A model generated the notes under the pieces. That model searched no databases. It was not told where the DNA came from and saw only the letters and a list, made by a program, of their open reading frames with translations. The position numbers and the translations under genes are program-made. From Prevotellaceae bacterium UBA2852 (GTDB lineage: Bacteria; Bacteroidota; Bacteroidia; Bacteroidales; Bacteroidaceae), in assembly GCA_002350855.1 (NCBI GenBank), contig DEFM01000031.1:1562-26489 (forward strand): DNA of 24,928 nucleotides. The letters are read 5' to 3'. Positions 1 to 7,158 of the stretch are shown here, in pieces (positions within the stretch are counted from its first letter, which is position 1; every line of letters starts with the position of its first letter).

Positions 1-30
1 TTGTGTCCGAAGGTTTCCCCTTCTGGAATT

Positions 31-162
31 TTACTCGAACTTGTCTGGAATCAGATTCTTCTTTAACTTCTGCCAAGGAGATTCCCTCTTCGGCTGTTGT
101 TCCTTCTGTTCCTCCTTCTTCGGTTGAGGCTGTGCGCTCTCTTGTTTCTTGTTCTCTGTCAT
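31..162 (-). CDS. Possible small Lys/Glu-rich protein, copy 2 (43 aa)
   Basis: ATG at 162 to TAA at 31. It shares its first ten residues with copy 1 and the same Lys/Glu/Gln-rich middle, and ends in SPWQKLKKNLIPDKFE. Spacing and orientation fit a tandem gene pair. The same DNA is open in the polyvalent protein frame, so this may be a shadow. Function is unknown. Confidence 0.25.
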   Translation of the reverse strand: MTENKKQESAQPQPKKEEQKEQQPKRESPWQKLKKNLIPDKFE

Positions 163-165
163 AAC

Positions 166-297
166 CTAATCTGCGTGGATACCTAATGATATTTCCCGAA
201 TTATCTTCTCCCACTTTTCCCTGAAGGGAGATTTCGGCTGCTGTTCCTCCTTCTTTGGCTTCGGAACTGCGCTCTCTTGTTTCTTGTTCTCTGTCAT
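166..297 (-). CDS. Possible small Lys/Glu-rich protein, copy 1 (43 aa)
   Basis: ATG at 297 to TAG at 166. The product starts MTENKKQESA and is rich in Lys, Glu, Gln and Pro, with a C-terminal stretch FREKWEKIIREISLG that could form an amphipathic helix. It overlaps the polyvalent protein frame, which is also open, so only one of the two may be translated. The shared start with the second copy three bases downstream is the main support. I do not recognise the family and see no ribosome binding site; Bacteroidetes often lack one. Confidence 0.25.
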   Translation of the reverse strand: MTENKKQESAVPKPKKEEQQPKSPFREKWEKIIREISLGIHAD

Positions 298-1260
298 AAC
301 CTATAGTTGATAAAATGTTGTCTAATATCTCTATATCTTTCGGTTCGCCTGCAAGGTAGTCATAAATCTTCTCAACCTTACCATCAACCATCGCCTTTGC
401 AAGGTATGTTACAAACATCTCCTTGCTCCATGCTTCTTCATTATCTTTGTAGTTCTTACGGATATAAGGCTTGTTGACATATTCGCCTTCCTCAGGAGTA
501 ATATCCCAGTAATGCTCAGCTATCTCCTGTGTTTTATCACCGTAAATATCCCTAAGCACTCCATGGATATTCTCATGAAAATATGATTCCTCTGCACGTT
601 TTGGTGTTAACTCTTCTGCAAAGATATTGATTTTACCTGTAAATGGGTTAAATGCAGCCATGATTTTTTTATGGAACAGGTAATCAAGGAAATCCTTTTT
701 ATCTTTTGGTGAACCATCTTCGATTTCAGATTCAGTCATTCCGAGTTTACGGAATACTTCATCTTGTTCCATTCCACTCCACAGTGCCTCCATCTCCTTG
801 CCATTGTATTTCTTTGATGTGTTATGGAGTATCGTTGCAGCTTCATAAACATCTTCTGAGCCTCCTCGCTATCAGGAACATCATCAAGCCCTGTTGACTT
901 CATCATGTCGATAAGCGCATCACGAAGAGCAGCCTCTTCCTCCGTCTCCGTCTCAAACTTCTTAACCGCCTGCTCCGCATTATACTTAGCCGCAATTCGC
1001 TCAGCCTTAGAAAAAATATCCTCATTCCCTTGCACCGTATCAGAAGTTTTTTTACCTTTGCCAGCAGACTCCCGTTCAGCAGGATATTGACGGGGATTGT
1101 TCCCGTTGAGAAGTGCCTGTTGTTCGGGAGTAATGTTTTCTGATGTATAAATTAGTTCATCGTGTACATCAGAAATCGCATCTCGACCAAATACCGTGTT
1201 AATAGCATTTACCTCAATATCCTTTCCTGCATTCTTAACTTCTGCACTCACCCATGGCAT

Positions 1261-1531
1261 GAACCCACAGCAACTTGACGCACTGATACAAGCTCTGTAA
1301 TGAAAATATAAAGTACCAAGTACACTTTTATTAACATTGTGTTACTAAAGACTAAATCGCACCAAAATCGATAAACTACACCCTTATTATTCCCACGGTG
1401 CAGTGGGACAAAAGTTTCAGCCTCAGTGAAACCGATTTTTCACTGAGGCTGAAACTTTTTTTTCTCTTTCGCTGAAACTTTCGTTCCACTTCGCTGGAAC
1501 TTTCGTTCCTGTGTAGAGAAACATAAATACT
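1261..1531. other. Non-coding stretch
   Basis: Apart from the hairpins and the short direct repeats after them, I see no gene. A 13-codon plus-strand ORF (1259-1300, MNPQQLDALIQAL) touches the start of the polyvalent remnant and may be the truncated end of a lost gene, but it is too short to support. Confidence 0.5.
1391..1459. terminator. Two adjacent hairpins, the second terminator-like
   Basis: First, TCCCAC and GTGGGA flank a six-base loop (1391-1408). Directly after it, 1410-1431 and 1438-1459 form a perfect 22-bp inverted repeat (arm AAAAGTTTCAGCCTCAGTGA plus AA) with a six-base loop, ending in a T run on the plus strand and an A/T-rich arm on the other. It lies between the 3' end of the DUF6078-like gene (minus) and the start of the polyvalent remnant (minus), so it could terminate transcription leftward from the DUF6078-like gene. 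Positions 1468-1510 hold two diverged copies of a GCTGAAACTTTCGTTCC unit. Confidence 0.6.
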
Positions 1532-1975
1532 TTACCAGTTGGGAATTTCCATGAATGAGTCAAACGCTTTATCTGGCTCGATTTCAGGGTTGCAGGAGTG
1601 AATGAAGGACAAGAAAGTTTTTTTATCCTTTGGCGTTATGATTCTTCCTCCGTTCAGACAGCGGTAAAAGGTCGTTTTGCTGCTTCTCCCTATTGCCATC
1701 TTCTTGAATCTTGCATATTGGTTCGCTGACATCTGATCTTTGAGACACTTGAAGCCTAATGCAACTTTTACGAGTTTGAAAGGACGGTAGTGTGGACACT
1801 GTCCGGATATACCTTCCAAAGATTTTGGATTAACTATCAGTACTGTTGGCGCTGCTTTCGGCAATATCTGATAGGCTTTGAATCTCAGGCATTTGTCTGC
1901 CAGAGGACACTCACTAATGTTACAGTGCTTGTAACAATTCGGAACAGTTTCATAGTTTAATTCTGTGTTGTTCAT
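1532..1975 (-). CDS. DUF6078-like Cys-rich hypothetical protein (147 aa)
   Basis: The N-terminal region has a dense cysteine cluster: C14, C18, C23 and C29 in YKHCNISECPLADKCLR, with a further C60 in GQCPHYRPF. This could bind zinc or an Fe-S cluster. The spacing and the VPNCY...CPLADKCLR context resemble the DUF6078 proteins of Prevotella and Bacteroides, which I recall as uncharacterised; that assignment is from memory. The C-terminal half is basic and has a segment MAIGRSSKTTFYRCLNGGR that looks like a small helix-turn-helix. Start ATG at 1975 fits a canonical promoter 70-100 bp upstream. The gene is divergent from the WYL regulator, with about 200 bp between them. It could be a regulator, but nothing proves it. 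Confidence 0.6.
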   Translation of the reverse strand: MNNTELNYETVPNCYKHCNISECPLADKCLRFKAYQILPKAAPTVLIVNPKSLEGISGQCPHYRPFKLVKVALGFKCLKDQMSANQYARFKKMAIGRSSKTTFYRCLNGGRIITPKDKKTFLSFIHSCNPEIEPDKAFDSFMEIPNW

Positions 1976-2043
1976 GGTACAAAAATTTTTAGTTAATAAT
2001 TAAAAATAGAGGGAAACAGATATGATCCCTTAACAATCTTTTT

Positions 2044-2075
2044 GCAAAGATAATACATTTTCATTTAAATGCAAA
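2044..2075 (-). promoter_or_regulatory. Bacteroidetes-type promoter of the DUF6078-like gene
   Basis: On the minus strand TTTG (2075-2072), 19 bases, then TATCTTTG (2052-2045) match the TTTG-N19-TAnnTTTG consensus of the Bacteroidetes primary sigma factor. Transcription would start near 2038 and leave a 5' leader of about 60 bases. Confidence 0.65.
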
Positions 2076-2109
2076 ATCTTATGCCGTTGAAGTTTTTCCC
2101 TTTTTTTGT

Positions 2110-2138
2110 TTTGTTGTTGAATATATTTTGTATTTTTG
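2110..2138 (+). promoter_or_regulatory. Promoter of the WYL regulator gene
   Basis: TTTG at 2110-2113, 17 bases, then TATTTTTG at 2131-2138. The -7 element fits TAnnTTTG; the spacing is slightly short. The start site would be near 2145, about 30 bases before ATG 2174. It lies about 35 bp from the -33 element of the divergent DUF6078-like promoter, so one bound protein could affect both. Confidence 0.55.
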
Positions 2139-2173
2139 CAGAAAACTACAAATAAAAACGAGAGAAAGAACAC

Positions 2174-3076
2174 ATGAGAAATACAGGCATTTTTCAACAA
2201 TATATCTGGCTGCTCAACACCATTCATCGTGCTGGGCGGATTACACTCAGCGAAATTAACAAAAAATGGATACAATGCAATTTAAGTAACGGTGTAGAAA
2301 TGCCTCGATCGACATTCAACCGACACAAGAATGACATCGAGGAGTTATTCAATGTTGTCATAGAGTGTGATAAAAACGATGGTTACAAATACTACATTGA
2401 AAATCCCGAAGCAATTTCTAATAACTCCATACAGAATTGGTTGCTTTCATCCTTAACTGTTCACAGTGCGGTCCGTGAAAGCGTCAGTCTTCAGAAGAGA
2501 ATTCTTCTGGAAGATATTCCTTCAGGTCACCAATACCTTCAGCAGATTCTCATGGCCATGAAATCCAACAAACGTATAGCGTTCCATTATAAGAAATACA
2601 ACGATACCGAAACTAAATTCCATGCCGCAGCAGAACCTTATTGTCTGAAGCTATACAAGCAACGCTGGTATCTTCTGACAAAAGAAGATGGAAAACTCAT
2701 TACATACTCTCTCGATCGTTTCCAATCTCTTGAAATTCTATCCAGCACTTTCCAAATGGATACCAACTTCGATGCGGAAACACATTTCCGTCATTGTTTT
2801 GGAGTCTATCAAGACAATCACGAACAACCACAAGAGGTAGTATTAAGGGTAAGAAAAAATGAACGTCCTTATCTCCGCGACCTTCCTCTCCACCACAGCC
2901 AGAAAGAAATAAATACCACAGTTGACTATTCCGACTTTTCCTACTATCTTTATCCTACTTCTGATTTCATCGGGCAAATACTTCGCAAGGGAAATCGCAT
3001 TCAAGTCATTTCTCCGAAGACATTACGAGAAAAAACACATGATATTATTCAGGAAATGTTGAAAAATTACGAATAA
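2174..3076 (+). CDS. WYL-domain transcriptional regulator next to cas genes
   Basis: A protein of 300 residues. The N-terminal 90 or so residues form a winged-helix-like DNA-binding region (RITLSEINKKW, then RSTFNRHKNDIEELF). A WYL domain follows at roughly 115-210: IAFHYKKYND, then AAEPYCLKLYKQRWYLLTKE, where W-Y-L is at about 163-166, then SLDRFQSLEIL. The C-terminal 80 residues resemble the WCX region. WYL domains bind ligands, including nucleic acids or nucleotides, and WYL regulators are recurrent partners of CRISPR-cas and other defence loci. The gene is 91 bp upstream of cas6 in the same direction and has its own promoter, so it is a plausible regulator of the cas operon. Its binding site and its sign (activator or repressor) cannot be read from sequence. 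Confidence 0.85.
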   Translation: MRNTGIFQQYIWLLNTIHRAGRITLSEINKKWIQCNLSNGVEMPRSTFNRHKNDIEELFNVVIECDKNDGYKYYIENPEAISNNSIQNWLLSSLTVHSAVRESVSLQKRILLEDIPSGHQYLQQILMAMKSNKRIAFHYKKYNDTETKFHAAAEPYCLKLYKQRWYLLTKEDGKLITYSLDRFQSLEILSSTFQMDTNFDAETHFRHCFGVYQDNHEQPQEVVLRVRKNERPYLRDLPLHHSQKEINTTVDYSDFSYYLYPTSDFIGQILRKGNRIQVISPKTLREKTHDIIQEMLKNYE

Positions 3077-3122
3077 TATAAAAAAATATATAGCTGTACC
3101 ATGTTTTGAGACACCCTATAGT

Positions 3123-3130
3123 TATCTTTG
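3123..3130 (+). promoter_or_regulatory. -7 element upstream of cas6 with poor -33 region
   Basis: TATCTTTG fits TAnnTTTG, and the start site would be near 3137, some 30 bases before the cas6 ATG. The nearest TTTG ends at 3108, only 14 bases upstream of the -7 element, and nothing matches at the normal distance. That is what a promoter depending on an activator can look like. Confidence 0.5.
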
Positions 3131-3167
3131 CAGAAAATATTTATAAATTCACCTAATTATTACTCTA

Positions 3168-3950
3168 ATGAGATTCAAACTAACCCTACAAATCCAACCC
3201 GAAGCGATGGGACGTGAACTGCCCATCAACTATCAGTACCCATTGCAAGGAGTCATCTACCACACATTGGAAAAGAGTGACCTCCAGTTTTCCACATGGC
3301 TGCACGAAAACGGTTACCAGATGAACGGTAAGCGTTTCAAATTGTTCACGTTCTCCAACCTAATCGTACCCCAATATGGAATTGACAAGCAGCGGGAACG
3401 TCTCATCGTCAAGTCAGACTTTGTGACGCTCTACATTACCTTCCTGCCCGAAAAGAGCACCCAGCAATTCATTCAAGGACTGTTTCAACAGCAAACAATC
3501 CAGATAGCAGATCCTATATCGGGTGTACAGCTCATGGTGAGGGAAATCCAAGTGGTGCCTCCCCTCGACTACCAGCCAGATATGGTATTCAGAACTCTCT
3601 CCCCCATCTGCATCTCCCTCCGCAACGAACGGGGTCACATGGATTACCTCTCTCCCACCGATTCACGTTACGAACAGGGCATCCTCACAGGTCTGCTCGA
3701 CCGCTACTACACCATTCACGGGCATCCCTTCAGCGGCACTCCCCATTGCCACCTCCAACTGCTCAACGAACCCAAGTCTGCCCTCGTCCGCATCAAAGCC
3801 TACACCCCCAACGAAACTCGTGTGCGCGGCTACCGCTACCTGTTCAAAATAGACCTACCCGAAGAACTCATGCAGATTGCCTACGAAAGTGGTTTAGGAG
3901 AGAAAGGCAGCATGGGATTTGGGGCGATCGAAGCCTTGCAAAAATCATGA
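3168..3950 (+). CDS. cas6: CRISPR endoribonuclease Cas6
   Basis: The product has 260 residues, usual for Cas6, a RAMP protein that cuts the array transcript within each repeat. It starts with a ferredoxin-like strand (MRFKLTLQIQ), then QYPLQGVIYHTLEKSD. The C-terminus carries the glycine-rich loop of the family, GLGEKGSMGFG at 242-252. H32 and H46 are candidate catalytic histidines. The repeat of this locus can form only a weak five-pair AU stem, so this Cas6 probably recognises an essentially unstructured repeat. Third codon positions are much richer in G and C than in cas5, cas8 and cas7, which suggests a separate origin. It precedes cas5 by 61 bases. Confidence 0.93.
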   Translation: MRFKLTLQIQPEAMGRELPINYQYPLQGVIYHTLEKSDLQFSTWLHENGYQMNGKRFKLFTFSNLIVPQYGIDKQRERLIVKSDFVTLYITFLPEKSTQQFIQGLFQQQTIQIADPISGVQLMVREIQVVPPLDYQPDMVFRTLSPICISLRNERGHMDYLSPTDSRYEQGILTGLLDRYYTIHGHPFSGTPHCHLQLLNEPKSALVRIKAYTPNETRVRGYRYLFKIDLPEELMQIAYESGLGEKGSMGFGAIEALQKS

Positions 3951-3981
3951 GGAATCACTCGGAAGTTTGAAGAGCATTTTG

Positions 3982-3989
3982 TAAATTTG
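3982..3989 (+). promoter_or_regulatory. Candidate -7 element in front of cas5
   Basis: TAAATTTG fits TAnnTTTG and lies 22 bases before the cas5 ATG (4012). No TTTG occurs at the normal -33 distance. It may be an internal promoter separating Cascade expression from cas6, or chance in an A/T-rich gap. Confidence 0.35.
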
Positions 3990-4011
3990 CAACGATAAAA
4001 ATGATGAAGGT

Positions 4012-4749
4012 ATGAAGAATATTGATATTTCCATATTAAAAGAAGAACCGTTGAAGGATGTCAAAGCTAAATTGATCATTGAGCCTTTGGCACCGCTTTC
4101 TATGGTATCCGAACTACCAGGATCTTATTATAAGTCACAAATGTACCCAACCAAAAAGATGATATGTGGTTTGTTTGAAAACATCCTCGGGTGGCATTTT
4201 GACTTGGAAACTCGGACTAAAATACTAAAAGATTTGCAGAAGACAAGGAAAAAACAAAAAATGGCTGTTGACTACAAATCTTTCATACAAGGTTCTACCT
4301 ATATTCCACTTTTATATGAGTTTTTTGAAGTAAACAGACCGCCACAGATAGATAGTTTCGTTTCCTCATGCACTTATGATGACTATTGGAGTAGGTTGTA
4401 CCGTCGTGCGGATTCCCATTTACATATTAATGGAATCAGATTTATGGATGCCAGTACCATTCATAGCTTAACGGAAGCATTTAATAAAATCGATTCTGAT
4501 AATAATGTTGGTACAAATGTTAAGAATCAGCAAAAGACAAAATGGTTCCAAGAAAACATAGGAAAATTTGCTCAATATTATTCTTCACCAACTAAGCGTG
4601 AGTATTTGCATTTAGAAGGAGTTTTTTGCTACGACATGAAAGTGAATTCCAGATTATTCAAGATACTCTATAAAGCATGTGCTGAGAACAATATAGGCTA
4701 TTTAGGGAATAATGAGGGTTGGGTATCTGTAAAACTTATAGAATTATGA
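4012..4749 (+). CDS. cas5: Type I-B CRISPR-associated protein Cas5
   Basis: The product has 245 residues, normal for Cas5, the Cascade subunit that caps the 5' handle of the crRNA. The N-terminal part has the Cas5 pattern LAPLSMVSELPGSYYKSQ followed by PTKKMICGLFENILGWHF, in which a conserved loop precedes a helix. The central region is Lys-rich and polar; the C-terminus ends in a strand WVSVKLIEL. The stop codon overlaps the start of cas8 (ATGA at 4746-4749), so the two are translationally coupled. Composition is A/T-rich like cas8 and cas7 and unlike cas6. Confidence 0.85.
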   Translation: MKNIDISILKEEPLKDVKAKLIIEPLAPLSMVSELPGSYYKSQMYPTKKMICGLFENILGWHFDLETRTKILKDLQKTRKKQKMAVDYKSFIQGSTYIPLLYEFFEVNRPPQIDSFVSSCTYDDYWSRLYRRADSHLHINGIRFMDASTIHSLTEAFNKIDSDNNVGTNVKNQQKTKWFQENIGKFAQYYSSPTKREYLHLEGVFCYDMKVNSRLFKILYKACAENNIGYLGNNEGWVSVKLIEL

Positions 4750-6218
4750 CAACACATCCTTATATAACATATGGTATGGCTTTGGTTTTAGAAGAGAATT
4801 CTTTGCAAAACCAATCTGATATTCATTTGATGCATATTGTTGATGAGATTAGAAGGGGGCTCAATACATTTAGATTGACTCCTAATGGTAGTTATGAAGG
4901 GAAAGAAACGGTATTTTACGAATATACCGATGAAGATGGAAGCGCCAAAAACTACAAGTTCCTTTCTCCACATATCATTACTACAGATATGCAGGCAAGA
5001 AATCTTAAGAGCTCTGCGCTAAAATATATTGAAGAAGTTCAAGATGCAGATGATTCTGTTTTAGAAAAAAGTGAAAAGATCGGAATGTCTGAGGTGCCTA
5101 TTGTCGGAGAGTTTTCCAGTTTTTCAACGAAAATTGGTCGAGGCGCTCCAAAATCTTCGAAAGCCGAACAAGGCTATGGATTAGTGACTTCGCTAACGCA
5201 ATATAAACCAGCTATTGCCAATAGCTGTTTAATTCCTGATTTAGAATTGAACGATATGGTAGATTTTATCCGGATTTTCAAACGTCTACTATTTATAGCT
5301 ACCAAAGACTTGTTTGTCGGCAAAGTAAAAAAGGAAATCACCAAAAACAGCGAGAAATTTATTCCAAAGAGACCAAAGATTGAAAGAGGAAATTTTCCCA
5401 ATGCTCCTTATAGTCAAGTTCTTGGTAGCTTAGCTTTGCTGGGAGCGATAGGAGAGTTGAGAAAAGAGGAAGAGTATTCAAATATTGTTGCAAATGTTTT
5501 GGACAAACTAAAAAACCGTTCTATCTACATAGTCAAATATGGAGATGCTAAATCTTTTACTTATAGTCAGTATATTATTGAACTGGCAAAATCTGCAAAA
5601 TTAAGTTCTGTTGTTGACTCTATTTATTACTCTGTACTCTATAATCAAGATAAACGTGGCTGGGACAATCCAGAGTACCTAAAGTTTGATTTGTTTGTTA
5701 GCCGATTCCTACAATTATTTAATAGACCTGCGTTTAAAGATTTTCTGTCTTTTAGAGCAGAATACCCACAGCCAATAGAATTATTGATGACAACATACTT
5801 TAACAAAATAGAAAATATGGATAAGAAAATCATTGATTCAGTAAAGTGTTTAGGCGGATGGCTCAATAGAGTCGCATATAAAGCCGCCATTGAAGACAAG
5901 GAGAGCAAACTTGACACGAAACAGAAAAAGTCAAAGATTCTCGTCGAATTGGAGAGTAGCATCTTTGCAGCAAAGACCCCCGATGCTTTAATTGCTCAAA
6001 CAATTACAAGAGCGGGACGTTTGTCAGATAGTGATGCACCAGCAGAAGCCTCTCTTTTTATTGAAGAGACTTTATGTGAAAGTATTGATCTCAATGTCGC
6101 AAAAAATATGCTAATAGCATTCTCGCGAATACGGACATCTAAAGAAAGCACAACTCAGGGAACCTCTTCTATTGTATTACGAGAAGAGGAAAATAATGAA
6201 GATTACAGTCAAATATAA
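4746..6218 (+). CDS. cas8: Type I-B Cascade large subunit, Cas8-like
   Basis: I place the start at ATG 4746 (MTTHPYITYG), which overlaps the cas5 stop, giving 490 residues. An in-frame ATG 27 bases upstream lies inside cas5 and is unlikely. The identification rests mainly on position between cas5 and cas7 and on size, since large subunits are poorly conserved. Features seen: an Ala/Leu-rich segment VLGSLALLGAIGELRKEEE, a helical C-terminal region from about 348, and an Asp/Glu-rich tail. There is no CxxC pair, so the zinc finger of many Cas8b/Cst1 proteins is absent. The large subunit should recognise the PAM and recruit Cas3. In-frame ATGs at 5787 and 5817 could start a separate small subunit. 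Confidence 0.75.
   Translation: MTTHPYITYGMALVLEENSLQNQSDIHLMHIVDEIRRGLNTFRLTPNGSYEGKETVFYEYTDEDGSAKNYKFLSPHIITTDMQARNLKSSALKYIEEVQDADDSVLEKSEKIGMSEVPIVGEFSSFSTKIGRGAPKSSKAEQGYGLVTSLTQYKPAIANSCLIPDLELNDMVDFIRIFKRLLFIATKDLFVGKVKKEITKNSEKFIPKRPKIERGNFPNAPYSQVLGSLALLGAIGELRKEEEYSNIVANVLDKLKNRSIYIVKYGDAKSFTYSQYIIELAKSAKLSSVVDSIYYSVLYNQDKRGWDNPEYLKFDLFVSRFLQLFNRPAFKDFLSFRAEYPQPIELLMTTYFNKIENMDKKIIDSVKCLGGWLNRVAYKAAIEDKESKLDTKQKKSKILVELESSIFAAKTPDALIAQTITRAGRLSDSDAPAEASLFIEETLCESIDLNVAKNMLIAFSRIRTSKESTTQGTSSIVLREEENNEDYSQI
5787..6218 (+). CDS. cas11: Possible Cas11 small subunit from internal start in cas8
   Basis: In-frame ATG 5787 (Met348 of Cas8) would give 143 residues, and ATG 5817 would give 133. 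Both are in the usual size range of Cas11. The region is predicted to be mostly helical (MDKKIIDSVKCLGGWLNRVA, then long charged helices). It is established that type I-B, I-C and I-D cas8/cas10d genes can encode Cas11 by internal translation, and no separate cas11 gene exists here. No Shine-Dalgarno sequence is seen, but these bacteria seldom use one. The proposal is inference. Confidence 0.4.
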   Translation: MTTYFNKIENMDKKIIDSVKCLGGWLNRVAYKAAIEDKESKLDTKQKKSKILVELESSIFAAKTPDALIAQTITRAGRLSDSDAPAEASLFIEETLCESIDLNVAKNMLIAFSRIRTSKESTTQGTSSIVLREEENNEDYSQI

Positions 6219-6230
6219 AATCATCAAATA

Positions 6231-7142
6231 ATGGAAATCAAAGGTATCTTAATTACGTCATTGGTTCCATTTGAGAACCACATGGCAAATGGAGGAGAAA
6301 AGCTTTTGGGCAATGCCTCATCTATTAAAAGAAGACCCGATGGTCGAGTGTATATTTCTGGTCAAATGCAACGACATGTTTTGTTTTCAGCTATAGATAG
6401 ATTAAACATGGCTGATGCAAACAGAGGAACCACATTCGTTTCTAATGGAGATGGAATTTCCAATCAAATCGAAAATGATCTGCGTGCCGATATGGGTGGA
6501 TTTATGCATCCGACTTCTGGCAATTATTCTGGTCGAAGAACGGCTCCATTAACTGTTACCCCTGCTGTTGCAATGAAAGAAAGTGAAGTCGGTCGGGATC
6601 TTTTAGTACGTATCAAAATGAATGACCAGGGGAAAGAGCAGGCGCTTGCAACACGAGAATTCAGCCAACATGACATTATGCACATGAACTTCTTCCTTGA
6701 TATAAGCGAATTGAGTATCTCAAAGGCGTATACTTATGAGAACGAGTTTAACATTGAGACAAGATTTGTAAAACATGCTAACGAGTTGGAACGTAAAAGA
6801 AGAGCAAAGCTTTTTCTTCAGGCTACAAACTCAATGAATGATTATGCAAATCAAGCTCGTAATGCTGTTTGTGGTGAACCACAGGAAGTTCTCATTGTGT
6901 TTGATACCGTATTAAGTAGAAAGGCGAGCAGATATTTTATTGCAGAAGAACAGGAGAGGAAAAACATAATTGAAGAGTTAAAGGAACGTGGCGCAAAGTT
7001 CTTTATTGGTGATGATAAGACAGAATATAGTGTTCACTGTGCATATAAAGATGCTTTGAACTTCTTGTGTTCAACTGAGAATAGCCTTTATGATCCTTCA
7101 GGTGGGGCAGAAGTCACAACATTTTCCGAAGCTTTCAATTAG
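6231..7142 (+). CDS. cas7: Type I-B Cas7 backbone protein (Cst2/DevR family)
   Basis: The product has 303 residues, as usual for Cas7 of the DevR/Cst2 type, the RAMP protein that forms the helical backbone along the crRNA spacer. The N-terminus ILITSLVPFENHMANGGE resembles the first strand and loop of the family, followed by KRRPDGRVYISGQMQRHVLF, a conserved RNA-binding region. Further on are MHPTSGNYSGRRTAPLTVTP (thumb-like loop) and, near the C-terminus, EVLIVFDTVLSRKASRYF. It follows cas8 by 12 bases and precedes cas3 by 16. Confidence 0.85.
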   Translation: MEIKGILITSLVPFENHMANGGEKLLGNASSIKRRPDGRVYISGQMQRHVLFSAIDRLNMADANRGTTFVSNGDGISNQIENDLRADMGGFMHPTSGNYSGRRTAPLTVTPAVAMKESEVGRDLLVRIKMNDQGKEQALATREFSQHDIMHMNFFLDISELSISKAYTYENEFNIETRFVKHANELERKRRAKLFLQATNSMNDYANQARNAVCGEPQEVLIVFDTVLSRKASRYFIAEEQERKNIIEELKERGAKFFIGDDKTEYSVHCAYKDALNFLCSTENSLYDPSGGAEVTTFSEAFN

Positions 7143-7158
7143 AATTTAATGATTTGGA

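Larger units (their letters stand above)
31..297 (-). repeat. 135-bp tandem imperfect duplication, open in two frames
   Basis: Two copies begin at 297 and 162 (minus strand), exactly 135 bp apart. Each starts with the same 30 or so bases and then diverges by substitutions and small indels. In the frame of the polyvalent protein each copy starts GYDREQETRER. In another frame each copy is a complete 43-codon ORF starting MTENKKQESA: 297-166 ending in TAG, and 162-31 ending in TAA. The period is a multiple of three, so duplication keeps both frames. Confidence 0.75.
1..1260 (-). pseudogene. Frameshifted, partial large polyvalent-type protein with HExxH motif
   Basis: Reading starts at ATG 1260 (MPWVSAEVKN) and stays open in that frame to 736. 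The coding-like sequence moves to another frame near 850-870. There EDVYEAATILHNTSKKYNGK continues without a stop to the left edge, so the C-terminus is outside the window. The downstream frame carries FHENIHGVLRD (HExxH at 563-577), a zincin metallopeptidase signature, after a short segment NPFTGKINIFAEEL. Such domains occur in the long multi-domain 'polyvalent' proteins of phages and conjugative elements, which is my inferred family. The N-terminus at 1260 may itself be a truncation, because the frame is open upstream to about 1350 with no better start. Either a real one-base indel or a sequencing error could explain the break. No partner mobility gene is visible in the window. Confidence 0.5.

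Noticed and set aside
4734..4746. Short match of the cas5/cas8 junction (CTTATAGAATT) to the 3' part of the CRISPR repeat, considered as a CreA-like pseudo-repeat
   Set aside because: Only 11 bases match with a two-base gap, in A/T-rich coding sequence, and no small toxin RNA gene with promoter lies nearby.
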